Assembly (NCBI RefSeq): GCF_017084525.1
Contig: NZ_CP070950.1
Span: 1,054,001 to 1,118,000, forward strand
Source: Conexibacter sp. SYSU D00693
GTDB taxonomy: Bacteria > Actinomycetota > Thermoleophilia > Solirubrobacterales > Solirubrobacteraceae
Length of the DNA stretch: 64,000 nucleotides
Reading direction: 5' to 3'
This document shows, piece after piece, positions 32,774-40,703 of this stretch. The translations under genes and the position numbers were made by a program. Numbering within the stretch: the first letter of the stretch is position 1; each line of letters opens with the position of its first letter. Under the pieces are notes generated by a model. It searched no databases, was not told the origin of the DNA, and saw only the letters and a list, made by a program, of their open reading frames with translations.

Positions 32774-33457
32774 ATGACGGACATCGACGTCGCGGGGATG
32801 GGGATCGCCGCGAGGCAGGAGGAGACGGCCGCGGCCGCGACCCAGGTGCCCACGGTGGCCTTCGTCGGCGGCGGCACGCTGCTGCGCGAGGCGCTCGGCT
32901 GGTGGCTGCGGGCCAGCGGGGCCTTCGACGTCACCGCCTCCTGCGCCACCCTCGCCGACCTCGCCGTGCTCGACGTCGCGCCGGTGGACGTCACGCTCGT
33001 CGATGCGACGCAGCTTCCCGACCCTTCCGCGGTCGAGGCCCTCGAGCGCCTTCCGAGCGGCCGTCCCAAGCTCGTGCTCCTCGCCCCCACGCTCGACTCC
33101 GCCCTCGTGCGCGTCGCGGCGCTCTGCCGCGCCTCGGGCGTCGTCCTCGAGTCCGACAGCGCCCCTGACGTGCTCGACGCGCTGCGCCACGTGTGCAGCG
33201 GACGCGTCGTCTACCCCGCCGGCTGGCAGGAGCTCGCCGCGGAGACCGACGTCCGCAGCCCGGTCGCGCTGCTCAGCCAGCGCCAGCTCGAGGTCCTGCG
33301 CCTCGTCGCCGAGGGCCGTCGCAACGACGAGATCGCCGCTGAGCTCGTCGTCTCGCAGAACACCGTGAAGTTCCACATCCACGAGATCTACGCGAAGCTC
33401 GGCGTGCGCAACCGGGTGCAGGCTGCCCAGATGCTGCTCGCCGAGGACGGCAAGTGA
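32774..33457 (+). CDS. LuxR/NarL-type regulator, paralogue of the divergent gene
   Basis: About 227 residues from the ATG at 32774, with CAGGGG 5-10 nt upstream. The N-terminal receiver-like domain (VPTVAFVGGGTLLREALGWW, VTLVDATQLPD) keeps an Asp at the phosphorylation position but has Gly in the acidic pocket, so control by phosphorylation is doubtful. The LuxR helix-turn-helix (SQRQLEVLRLVAEGRRNDEI, QNTVKFHIHEIYAKLGVRNR) is intact. The stop overlaps the GTG of the CAP-domain gene as GTGA, so this regulator and that secreted protein are translationally coupled. Such coupling is unusual and suggests a joint function. Confidence 0.9.
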   Translation: MTDIDVAGMGIAARQEETAAAATQVPTVAFVGGGTLLREALGWWLRASGAFDVTASCATLADLAVLDVAPVDVTLVDATQLPDPSAVEALERLPSGRPKLVLLAPTLDSALVRVAALCRASGVVLESDSAPDVLDALRHVCSGRVVYPAGWQELAAETDVRSPVALLSQRQLEVLRLVAEGRRNDEIAAELVVSQNTVKFHIHEIYAKLGVRNRVQAAQMLLAEDGK

Positions 33458-34110
33458 GCGGGCGCGCCCGCCGCGCGGCCGCCGCCCTCGTCGTCGCGCT
33501 GACCGGCGTCGGCCTGGCGCCCCACGGTGCGCTCGCCAAGCCGGCGTTCGACCGCGGCGGGAAGGCGAAGGCCGCGGCCGCCAAGGCCAAGCCGAAGGCC
33601 AAGGCCGCCCAGGCGATGCCGCTGACGCCCGACGAGGCGCGGCTGCTGGAGCTCGTCAACGCCTACCGCAAGTCCTTCGGCCTCGCGACGCTGACCGTCT
33701 ACCCCACGCTGCTGACCGAGGCCCGCTGGTACGCCCAGGACATGGCGTTCAACGACGCCTTCACGGTCACGCACATCGACTCGCTGGGCCGCACCATCGA
33801 CCAGCGCTTCTCCGACTTCGGCTACCCGATCCTCCGCCCCCTCGGCCAGGCCACGGCCTCCGGCGGCCAGACCCCCGAGGAGACCTTCGAGCAGCTGCGC
33901 GTCTCGCGCCTGCACGACGAGATCATGCGCGACCCCCGCTTCCGCCTCGCGGGCATGGGCGTCGGCGTCAACGACCGGACCGACTCCAAGCGCTTCTGGG
34001 TCATGTCCTTCGCCCGCGACGACCCGCGCAAGACGGCGAAGCCGAAGACCTCGTCCCGGAAAGCCACGGCGGCGAGGATGACCGAGTCCCGAAGATCCGC
34101 CCAGCGTTAG
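33454..34110 (+). CDS. Secreted CAP-domain (SCP/PR-1-like) protein
   Basis: A 218-residue protein with a signal peptide (RARRAAAALVVALTGVGLAP, cut near ALAKP) and an Ala/Lys linker (KAKAAAAKAKPKAKAAQA). The CAP domain begins LTPDEARLLELVNAYRKSFG and includes TVYPTLLTEARWYAQDMAF and THIDSLGRTIDQRF, with His and Glu of the usual cavity partly recognisable. A basic tail follows (RKTAKPKTSSRKATAARM). Bacterial CAP proteins are secreted, bind lipids or metals, and are mostly of unknown role. It is coupled to the LuxR-type gene and ends near the small membrane gene on the other strand. Confidence 0.85.
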   Translation: MSGRARRAAAALVVALTGVGLAPHGALAKPAFDRGGKAKAAAAKAKPKAKAAQAMPLTPDEARLLELVNAYRKSFGLATLTVYPTLLTEARWYAQDMAFNDAFTVTHIDSLGRTIDQRFSDFGYPILRPLGQATASGGQTPEETFEQLRVSRLHDEIMRDPRFRLAGMGVGVNDRTDSKRFWVMSFARDDPRKTAKPKTSSRKATAARMTESRRSAQR

Positions 34111-34179
34111 CCCGCGGGGGGAACCGGCCGCGGCTCTCACTGCAGGAAACCCGTGCGCCACCTAGTCGGGCGGGCACCG

Positions 34180-34365
34180 TCATTTTGTTCTCTCCCCGAA
34201 AAGCCTTCGAAGCACGTAGGCGGCCGTAAGACCGACGTCGATGACGAATCCGACCGTCACCAACATCCATCCCGGCACATCAGTCCACAAACCGCCGGGC
34301 ACACCAAACACAAGGACCAGACCGGCGGCAAGGATCCCAGCGCCTGTCCATTCAATCGCCCTCAT
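34180..34365 (-). CDS. Small two-helix membrane protein next to Rhs tail (candidate immunity protein)
   Basis: A 61-residue protein with two hydrophobic helices (GAGILAAGLVLVFGVPGGLW and GWMLVTVGFVIDVGLTAAYV) joined by a short loop (TDVP), then a basic end (RRLFGERTK). ATG start. It lies 15 bp downstream of the Rhs stop on the same strand, exactly where immunity genes of Rhs toxins occur, and has the same AT-richer composition as the Rhs 3' end. No family is recognised. Membrane immunity proteins usually counter toxins that act on or cross the membrane. The assignment is by position and would need experimental proof. Confidence 0.6.
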   Translation of the reverse strand: MRAIEWTGAGILAAGLVLVFGVPGGLWTDVPGWMLVTVGFVIDVGLTAAYVLRRLFGERTK

Positions 34366-34380
34366 GGATCGCCGCCCGAC

Positions 34381-37300
34381 TTAGCAGTAGTACTCGTCCT
34401 CGGCAACGTGGCAGGCATAGCCGCGGCCGAGCTTTTTGAGCGAGTTGACGATAGAGCCACCGATGGTGCGCTTCCGGGCGAGTCCGTACCCGCACCCCAC
34501 GGCCCCAAAAGGCAGCAGCTTGGTGCGTGCCGCGGCGAATGCTGCGCCTCGCGCGCACGAACTGACCCGCTGCGAGACCTGCTGAGCCCCTTCATCCACA
34601 CCGCAGATGGAACCAAGGATCTGGTGACAGCTGATGGTGCCGCTCGGATCTACCTTGTTAATTGGGTCACCCGCAGCGTAGGAGTACTTGTTGCCCTCGA
34701 GCAGGTCCCCCGTCTGGTCCAGAGGATCCGGCTGCGTCCACCGCCGCATCCTCGGGCTGTAGTACCGCGCGCCGAAGTGGTACAGGTCCGCGCTGCTGAG
34801 GTAGTGCCCGCCGAGCCACCCCAGATGAGACACAGGGGCCGTGCCGCCAGTCAGACCGGTACTCTCGCCGTACGGACCGTAGCTGATGCTTCGCAGGACA
34901 TTGCCTGACTGGTCGAGCAGCGCGATGACCGAGCCGAGCCGATCCGTGACGTAGTACTGGGTCACGCCACCGACCGTGCGCTGTGCGATCGGGTCGCCCT
35001 TGTCGGTGCGCGTGAAGTAGGTGCTGCCCTTGCGGCTCAGCCCGAGGAAGTTGTACTGCAGCGCGGTCGTCCCCTCGGTGATGAGCTCGTCGTTCGAGGC
35101 TCCGAGGTGCGTGAGCGCCGTGCCGTTGACGGAGGCGATCTGGTCTCGCTGGTTGTACGTGAGAGTCAGCGCATCCAGAGCTGGGCCCGCCGTCCCGGCC
35201 CGCGTGACGGTGCGCAGGTTGCCGTTGGCGTCGTACGTCAGCGAGTTGGTCGAGCCGTTGAAGCTCGTCATTTGGTTCGCCTCGTTGAAGCCCGCGGTTG
35301 CACCGGCCGGATGGACGTTGCCCACGGGAGTGATGCCGATCGCCGTGTTGTCTGCTTCCGTGAGTTGCCCCAAGCCGTTCTCGTAGAAGTAGTAGATGCC
35401 GGTGTCCTGCAGCAGCTTGTCGCCGCTGTACTGATAGGTCCGGGTCAGCAGACGTCCAGAGGACTTGTCGGCCGCGATCTCCTCTGGGCGACCGAGCTGG
35501 TCGAACTTCCGCGTGACCGTCACGCCGTTGGGCATGACCACCTTGTTCTGGTTGCCGGCCGTGTCGTAGTCGAAGGTGACGCCTCCGGTCATCGACTCCG
35601 TCGGCTGCGACACGCGAGCGATCTGGTTGTCGGGCTTGTACTGGTACCGGCTGGCTCCGCTGCCGTCGGACAGCGTCAGGAGGTTGCCGACCTCGTCGTA
35701 GGTGTAGTCCGTCTGGCGCCCGTCCGGTTGCCTTTCGGAGGTGGCCCGGTTCTGGCGGTCGTAGGCGTAGGTGCTCGAGCCCACCGGATCGGTACGCGAC
35801 GTGATGTTGTCGTTCGCGTCGTAGACGAAGTTGACCGACCGGCCGTCGGCGTAGAGCAGCTTCTTCAGGCGGTCCAGCTTGTCGAGCGTGTAGGTCGTGA
35901 GCTCCTGGCGACCGTTGCGGTAGGACGCGAGCCGCGCATAGGCGTCGTACCCCATGGCGACGGTAACCGGCCCTCCGCCAGCAGCGACACTCGGCGGCGC
36001 GACGGACGTGAGGTTCCCGTCGCTGTCGTAGCCGTAGGACGTCTGGCGACCGCTGAAGTCCTTGATGAGGTCCAGTCGACCGCCCTTGCCGTCCGCTGTG
36101 CTCCCGTACGTCGCCGACGCGCTGGAGTACTCATTCCCCGAGCAACGACTGGAAGGCGCGCGGGCGCTGACGTTCGTCGGGTTCCCGTTCCCGTCGTACG
36201 AGTACGCCGTGCCGCGGTTCGCGCTGTCGGTCTGACACACCATGCGGTACTTCGCGGCCGGGTCGGTCGGTGCGCCGTAGTACATGCGGCTGCTGAACTG
36301 CACCCCAGATGCGGGCCTGCTCGTGATCGTGGCCGGGTTCCCGCTCACGTCATCGAAGGCGATGCTCTGGGCGGGGCTGGCTCCCGTGGCAGCCCCGGCC
36401 GGCGTGTACGACTCGATGAAGAGCTTCTCGGTGTACCCCTGCTTCCGGGTCCTTCCGGCCGGGTCCTTCGCCTCCACCAGCTCGCCGCTGGCGCCGAGCT
36501 TGAACTCCGTCGTGAGGTTGCGGGCGTCGATCACCTGCGTGATGCGCTTCCGCGGCTTTGCCTGGCCGTTCGCGTCAGGCGGCCCAAGCGGTTCGTAGAC
36601 GTAGGTCGTCGTGTTCCCGGTGCTCGCGGTGGGACGGATGATCTTCTCGACGCGACCCGAGCTGTCGTAGGCGAACGTCGTGCTGTAGGTCCGGGGATCA
36701 CGCCAGGAGCTGAGCCTCCCGCTCGCGTCGTAGGAGTAGAGGTAGACGCCGTTCTCTGGATCCGTGTACTGGTTCAGCCGACCGCTGGTGTCGTAGCCGA
36801 ACTGCCATTGGCGGAAAATCGGGTTGGAGGTCGAGGGCGCGGCCTTTGGGTTCTGGTGCTGCGCGACCTTGGTCAGCTTCGACCCCGACCATGTGAGCTG
36901 CAGGAGACGGCCCGCCGTGTCGCGGATCGTCGTGACCTTGCCAGCGGAGTCTCGGAGGTACACGACGCTACGGCCGTTGTTGTCCTCGAGCGACGTGAGC
37001 TGACCGGACGAGTCGAAGCGCTGCTTCGACTGGCTGTTGTTCGCCGTGAGGGTGTACTGGCCCCCGCTGAAGGTGAGCTGCGCTCCCATCCACTCCGGCT
37101 CGATGTACTGGGCCTCACCAGCGGTTCCCGCGACCCCAGGCTCGATGGTCACGCGCGTGCCGGTGGCGCCACGGACCGTGACCTTGCCGTCCGGTGAGAG
37201 GTCGAGACCCAGGTCGGGCGCGGCGTCGAGCTGCCAGCCCGGCCCCAGAGCCCCCGTGGAGCTCGACTGCGAGTTGTACGTGTGCCCAATCAGGACATCA

Positions 37301-38718
37301 GGACCCAGACCACCGGAGAGCTGACCGTCAGCCTGGGAGACGATGAGGTTGCCGTTGGACAGGTTGACGGACGCCGACGACCTCGCGTTCAGCCGCGTGC
37401 CGCTCGTGGCGTAGTGCGGTCGAAGCCCGAGGCGCGGATCGTCCCAGGTCACCTCCATGGAGATCCCCCAACCGCCCCACGCCGAGACCAAGGCGCCCGC
37501 GCCGGCGAAGGACTCCTCCGTCGCGCGGAAGAGGACACCGAAGTTCGGCTGCTGCTCGTCGAGCCAGTCCTGAGCCGCACGAGTCAGGTCCCAGAAGGGC
37601 GTCGGATCTGCCCCACCGAACTTGCGCGTCGAAAGGCGCTTGGTGGTGTCGTAGGTCCCTCCGGGCACCTGCCAGCCGTCGGTCCAGGTCGCCGACTGGC
37701 CCCAAGCCTGCGTCAGCGGATACGCATCGATCGTCCCGGCCCGGTGCACCGTCGCGCCAGCGGTGACCTTCGCCGAGGCGATGTATCGAACGCCGCTTGG
37801 CAGCTCCGGCATCGCAAAGACCGCAACCGCGCGGTTCCGGTAGTTGCCGTTCAAGCCGATCGTCGACGAGGAGCCGCACACCGTGGGCCCAGCCTCGTTG
37901 AGCCAGCAGAAGCCCCAGAGGCGGAGGTTCGCCGTCGGGTCGACCGTGACCGGGAACGCACGGTGCTCATCGCGCAGCCAGTTCGGCGTCAGGACGACCT
38001 CGACGCGCCAGCCTGGACCAGCCGGACGCAGGACGTAGTGCGCGGCCTCGTCCTGAGCGCCCTTCGCATCGCTGGCCCACGGCTTGGGGAGGTTGGCGAA
38101 GTCGCCCTCCGGCCCTCGCAGGACGATCGCGCCGTCCTGGAGCTTGGGGGTGAGTCCCTTGGAGAGCCGCAGCTCGTAGGCGAAGGTCGACGGGGCGTCC
38201 GCCGAGCTGAGCGTCAGGAGCTCCTTGACGCCGGTGGGCGTCGAGGACAGATCCATGCGGGTCGCCGGGAAGGCGTCCTCGTAGCGACCGGTGTCGCCGC
38301 GGAAGTCGCTCTTCGCGGGACGAGCTCCGAGGGAACGCATCTCGAGCCACATGCCGCCCTTCTCGAGGCGGACCGGGTCGCTGAGCGAACGGGGGAGGCG
38401 CAGGTCGAACTCCGCGGCCGTGTTGTCCACATACCTCGGATCGTCGGACGGCTTCAGCGTGGGATCGATGGCCTTCCACTTGCCGTCGACCTTGAAGTTG
38501 CGCGGGCCGGTGGAGACGGTCGTGACGCGCTGGCCGTCCTCACGGACCCACGTCTCGGACGTTCGGGTCCGCTCGTCCACGAGTTCGCGTGGCTTCTCGG
38601 CCAACGCCGCTGCGGCCGGGGCGAGCAGCACAGCGATCGTCGCCGTGGAGATGGCCAGGAACCGCCTCCGGGCACGCGTGAGCACTGCCGTCCCAGCCGA
38701 CACAGACCGTCCGCGCAT
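34381..38718 (-). CDS. Exported Rhs/YD-repeat protein with DNRLRE domain and variable C-terminal tail
   Basis: A 1445-residue protein. Signal peptide at the N-terminus (RARRRFLAISTATIAVLLAP, cut near ALAEKP). A region around residues 265-430 looks like a DNRLRE carbohydrate/adhesion module (WLNEAGPTVCGSSSTIGLNG, FAMPELPSGVRYIASAKV). Then about 25 YD/RHS repeats follow (e.g. YDTSGRLNQYTDPENGVYLY, YDASGRLSSWRDP, YDKLDR). The conserved RHS core ends RYYSPRMRRWTQPDPLD to DPINKVDPSG, after which only 85 residues remain. Rhs shells enclose a C-terminal toxin. The stop is TAA, uncommon here, and codon use is visibly more A/T-rich than in neighbours. Its nearest downstream gene is the two-helix membrane protein. 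No T6SS genes are seen, so export by Sec is likely. Confidence 0.85.
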   Translation of the reverse strand: MRGRSVSAGTAVLTRARRRFLAISTATIAVLLAPAAAALAEKPRELVDERTRTSETWVREDGQRVTTVSTGPRNFKVDGKWKAIDPTLKPSDDPRYVDNTAAEFDLRLPRSLSDPVRLEKGGMWLEMRSLGARPAKSDFRGDTGRYEDAFPATRMDLSSTPTGVKELLTLSSADAPSTFAYELRLSKGLTPKLQDGAIVLRGPEGDFANLPKPWASDAKGAQDEAAHYVLRPAGPGWRVEVVLTPNWLRDEHRAFPVTVDPTANLRLWGFCWLNEAGPTVCGSSSTIGLNGNYRNRAVAVFAMPELPSGVRYIASAKVTAGATVHRAGTIDAYPLTQAWGQSATWTDGWQVPGGTYDTTKRLSTRKFGGADPTPFWDLTRAAQDWLDEQQPNFGVLFRATEESFAGAGALVSAWGGWGISMEVTWDDPRLGLRPHYATSGTRLNARSSASVNLSNGNLIVSQADGQLSGGLGPDVLIGHTYNSQSSSTGALGPGWQLDAAPDLGLDLSPDGKVTVRGATGTRVTIEPGVAGTAGEAQYIEPEWMGAQLTFSGGQYTLTANNSQSKQRFDSSGQLTSLEDNNGRSVVYLRDSAGKVTTIRDTAGRLLQLTWSGSKLTKVAQHQNPKAAPSTSNPIFRQWQFGYDTSGRLNQYTDPENGVYLYSYDASGRLSSWRDPRTYSTTFAYDSSGRVEKIIRPTASTGNTTTYVYEPLGPPDANGQAKPRKRITQVIDARNLTTEFKLGASGELVEAKDPAGRTRKQGYTEKLFIESYTPAGAATGASPAQSIAFDDVSGNPATITSRPASGVQFSSRMYYGAPTDPAAKYRMVCQTDSANRGTAYSYDGNGNPTNVSARAPSSRCSGNEYSSASATYGSTADGKGGRLDLIKDFSGRQTSYGYDSDGNLTSVAPPSVAAGGGPVTVAMGYDAYARLASYRNGRQELTTYTLDKLDRLKKLLYADGRSVNFVYDANDNITSRTDPVGSSTYAYDRQNRATSERQPDGRQTDYTYDEVGNLLTLSDGSGASRYQYKPDNQIARVSQPTESMTGGVTFDYDTAGNQNKVVMPNGVTVTRKFDQLGRPEEIAADKSSGRLLTRTYQYSGDKLLQDTGIYYFYENGLGQLTEADNTAIGITPVGNVHPAGATAGFNEANQMTSFNGSTNSLTYDANGNLRTVTRAGTAGPALDALTLTYNQRDQIASVNGTALTHLGASNDELITEGTTALQYNFLGLSRKGSTYFTRTDKGDPIAQRTVGGVTQYYVTDRLGSVIALLDQSGNVLRSISYGPYGESTGLTGGTAPVSHLGWLGGHYLSSADLYHFGARYYSPRMRRWTQPDPLDQTGDLLEGNKYSYAAGDPINKVDPSGTISCHQILGSICGVDEGAQQVSQRVSSCARGAAFAAARTKLLPFGAVGCGYGLARKRTIGGSIVNSLKKLGRGYACHVAEDEYYC
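34384..34638 (-). other. Rhs C-terminal tail (putative toxin region)
   Basis: The 85 residues after the core end (DPSG) are predicted as the variable toxin: ISCHQILGSICGVDEGAQQ at the start, LPFGAVGCGYGLARKRTIGG in the middle, and GRGYACHVAEDEYYC at the end. Six cysteines are spaced over it, and it is basic in the middle and acidic at the end. It matches no toxin motif I know (no HNH, no PD-(D/E)XK, no ADP-ribosyl-transferase signature). Whether it is active is unknown. Confidence 0.45.
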
Positions 38719-38835
38719 GACGCGCCCCCTGCCCTCTCGGGCGTTCTGGAGCCCCTGCCGAGCTCTCGTGGTCCACCCTTCCTGAGCGAAGCACGACAGG
38801 TGCGTCAGCTAGTCAGAGTGCCGACAAACCGCGAT

Positions 38836-38857
38836 CCTGCTCATTGGTCAGAGCAGG
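38836..38857 (-). terminator. Hairpin after the FG-GAP gene
   Basis: Arms CCTGCTC (38836-38842) and GAGCAGG (38851-38857) with an 8-nt loop. It lies 21-42 bp beyond the FG-GAP stop on the minus strand, upstream of the Rhs start at 38718. No T-run. Confidence 0.45.
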
Positions 38858-38877
38858 CTGTTCATGTGTGGTGAACC

Positions 38878-40614
38878 TCAGCAGCCGTCCGGCACCCGGA
38901 CGGTGCGGGTGACGGTCTGGCCGTCGGAGCCGCGGGCGCGGACGCGGAGGGTGGCGCGGGCGCCGGAGCCGCCGGGCCAGCGCAGGGAGAAGGTCTGGGC
39001 GCCCGGCCGGGCGCGGACGTTGGAGGTGCGCGAGCGGCGGCCCGCGGCGACGCGGAGGCCGAGGGAGGCGGCGCCCGTCACGCGGATGCCGACGTCGAGG
39101 CGGCCGACGTCGCACCACCCGCCCTCGGGCTCGAGGACGCTGAGGCGGACGGGGTACGGGTTGCGGACGAGGTAGACGCCGCCGCGCAGGGACCTGCCGC
39201 CGGAGCCGGGGGCGCTGACGGCGAGGTCGGGGCGGCCGTCGCCGTCGAGGTCGGCGTCGCCGGCGAGGGCGTCGCCGAAGCGGCTCTGCTGCACGGAGCC
39301 GGCGATGAGGAGGCGCTCCTCCGGGATGGCGAGGTCGACCTCCTGCTCCTTCGTGCCGCGCACGACGGCGGCGGCGCCGGCGAAGGCGACGTCGCCGACG
39401 TCCGCGGCGCTCGAGCCGACGAGGAGGTCGCGGCGCCCGTCGCCGTCCATGTCGCCCGCGGCGGCGACGGCGCGCCCGGCGCGGTCGCGGTCGGTGGCGC
39501 CGAAGACCGTCGGGCGCAGCAGGGCGCCGTTGCGCGGCAGGACGTAGACCTGGCCGGCCTGCTTGCGCTGGCGCGGCGAGGAGCCCCAGGCCCCCGCGGC
39601 GATGTCGGCGAGCCGGTCGCCGGTCACGTCGCCCACGTCGGCCAGGGAGAAGCCCAGGAGGGAGCCGGGGCGGGGGCCGACGACGCCCTGGATGCCGGGC
39701 CCGCCGAGCAGGAGGTCGGTGCTGCCGGGCCGCCAGCCGCCCTTGACGAGCCAGACGCGGCCCGAGCGGGTGACGTCCTCGGGCGCCGCGATCGCGTAGT
39801 CGGCGAGGCCGTCGCCGTCGCGGTCGCCGCCGCCCGCGACCGACCAGCCGGCCGTGGCACCCTCCGACGGGCCGGCGAAGGCGAAGGCCTGGTCGCCCGG
39901 CGCGGCGAGGTCGACGATGCGCTCGGGCGTCGGATCGCCCCGCACGACGAACGCGGCCCCGGCGCGGACGCGGCCGCCCGGGTCGGCGCCCGGAGCGCCG
40001 AGGAGCAGGTCGGGCCGCCCGTCGCCGTCCTGGTCGCCGACCGACGCCAGCGAGCGTCCGAGGTTGTCGGCCGGCATCGCGCCCCAGATCTTCTGGCCGT
40101 CGGGGCCGAGGTTCGCGAGGTCGAGCTCGCCCTCCCCACGGCCGAAGACGACGTACACCCGGCCCGCGGCCGGGCGGTCGACCGGCGAGGCCTGGTAGGC
40201 GCCGATGGCCAGGTCGTCCGCGCCGTCGCCGTCGACGTCGCCGGCGTTGGCCAGCGCGGTGCCCGCCCGCTCGTGGGCCTCGGCGCCGTAGACCATGAGC
40301 CGGCCCGCGGCGCGGCGGCCGGTGATGGGGCCGAACAGGACCTCCACCCCGCCGGCCTCGTCGCGGCCCAGCGGTGACAGGCCGCGCGCGCCGACGGCGA
40401 GGTCGTCGTTGCCGTCGCCGTCGAAGTCGCCCGTGGCCAGCGCGCTGCCGGCGACGGCGTCGGGCACGCGCGAGCGCAGCTCGAGCTGGCGCAGCTCGGC
40501 CGTGTCGATGTAGTCCGGCAGCTCCTGGGCGCCCGCCGGCGCGGCACAGACGAGCGCCGCGAGCAGTGCGGCAGCGGGCAGCAGACGGCGCATGGAGCCG
40601 GTGAGGATAGGCAT
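38878..40614 (-). CDS. Exported FG-GAP/integrin alpha-like beta-propeller protein
   Basis: About 578 residues from the ATG at 40614; a second ATG at 40593 would remove seven residues. Signal peptide SMRRLLPAAALLAALVCAAP cut near AGAQEL. At least six repeats contain the calcium-binding FG-GAP signature, for example ATGDFDGDGNDDLAVGARGL, NAGDVDGDGADDLAIGAYQ, SVGDQDGDGRPDLLLGAPG and AGDMDGDGRRDLLVG. Together they fit a seven-bladed integrin alpha-type propeller on the cell surface, probably adhesive. A C-terminal domain of about 110 residues (MSV-type beta sandwich with DVGIRVTGAASLGLRVA) follows. No catalytic residues are seen. It stands between smc and the Rhs gene. Confidence 0.88.
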   Translation of the reverse strand: MPILTGSMRRLLPAAALLAALVCAAPAGAQELPDYIDTAELRQLELRSRVPDAVAGSALATGDFDGDGNDDLAVGARGLSPLGRDEAGGVEVLFGPITGRRAAGRLMVYGAEAHERAGTALANAGDVDGDGADDLAIGAYQASPVDRPAAGRVYVVFGRGEGELDLANLGPDGQKIWGAMPADNLGRSLASVGDQDGDGRPDLLLGAPGADPGGRVRAGAAFVVRGDPTPERIVDLAAPGDQAFAFAGPSEGATAGWSVAGGGDRDGDGLADYAIAAPEDVTRSGRVWLVKGGWRPGSTDLLLGGPGIQGVVGPRPGSLLGFSLADVGDVTGDRLADIAAGAWGSSPRQRKQAGQVYVLPRNGALLRPTVFGATDRDRAGRAVAAAGDMDGDGRRDLLVGSSAADVGDVAFAGAAAVVRGTKEQEVDLAIPEERLLIAGSVQQSRFGDALAGDADLDGDGRPDLAVSAPGSGGRSLRGGVYLVRNPYPVRLSVLEPEGGWCDVGRLDVGIRVTGAASLGLRVAAGRRSRTSNVRARPGAQTFSLRWPGGSGARATLRVRARGSDGQTVTRTVRVPDGC

Positions 40615-40703
40615 CGCCCCGCCCCCGGGCGTCGGCAGGGCCAGTCCACTCGGGGAGGGCACGACCGCTCCAACCCACCAGGCCGGCGAACGACGCGGTA
40701 CGG

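Noticed and set aside
34153-34908. Plus-strand frame with signal-like beginning near the Rhs 3' end
   Set aside because: It overlaps the Rhs gene and small membrane gene on the minus strand, and its sequence has no coherent domain.
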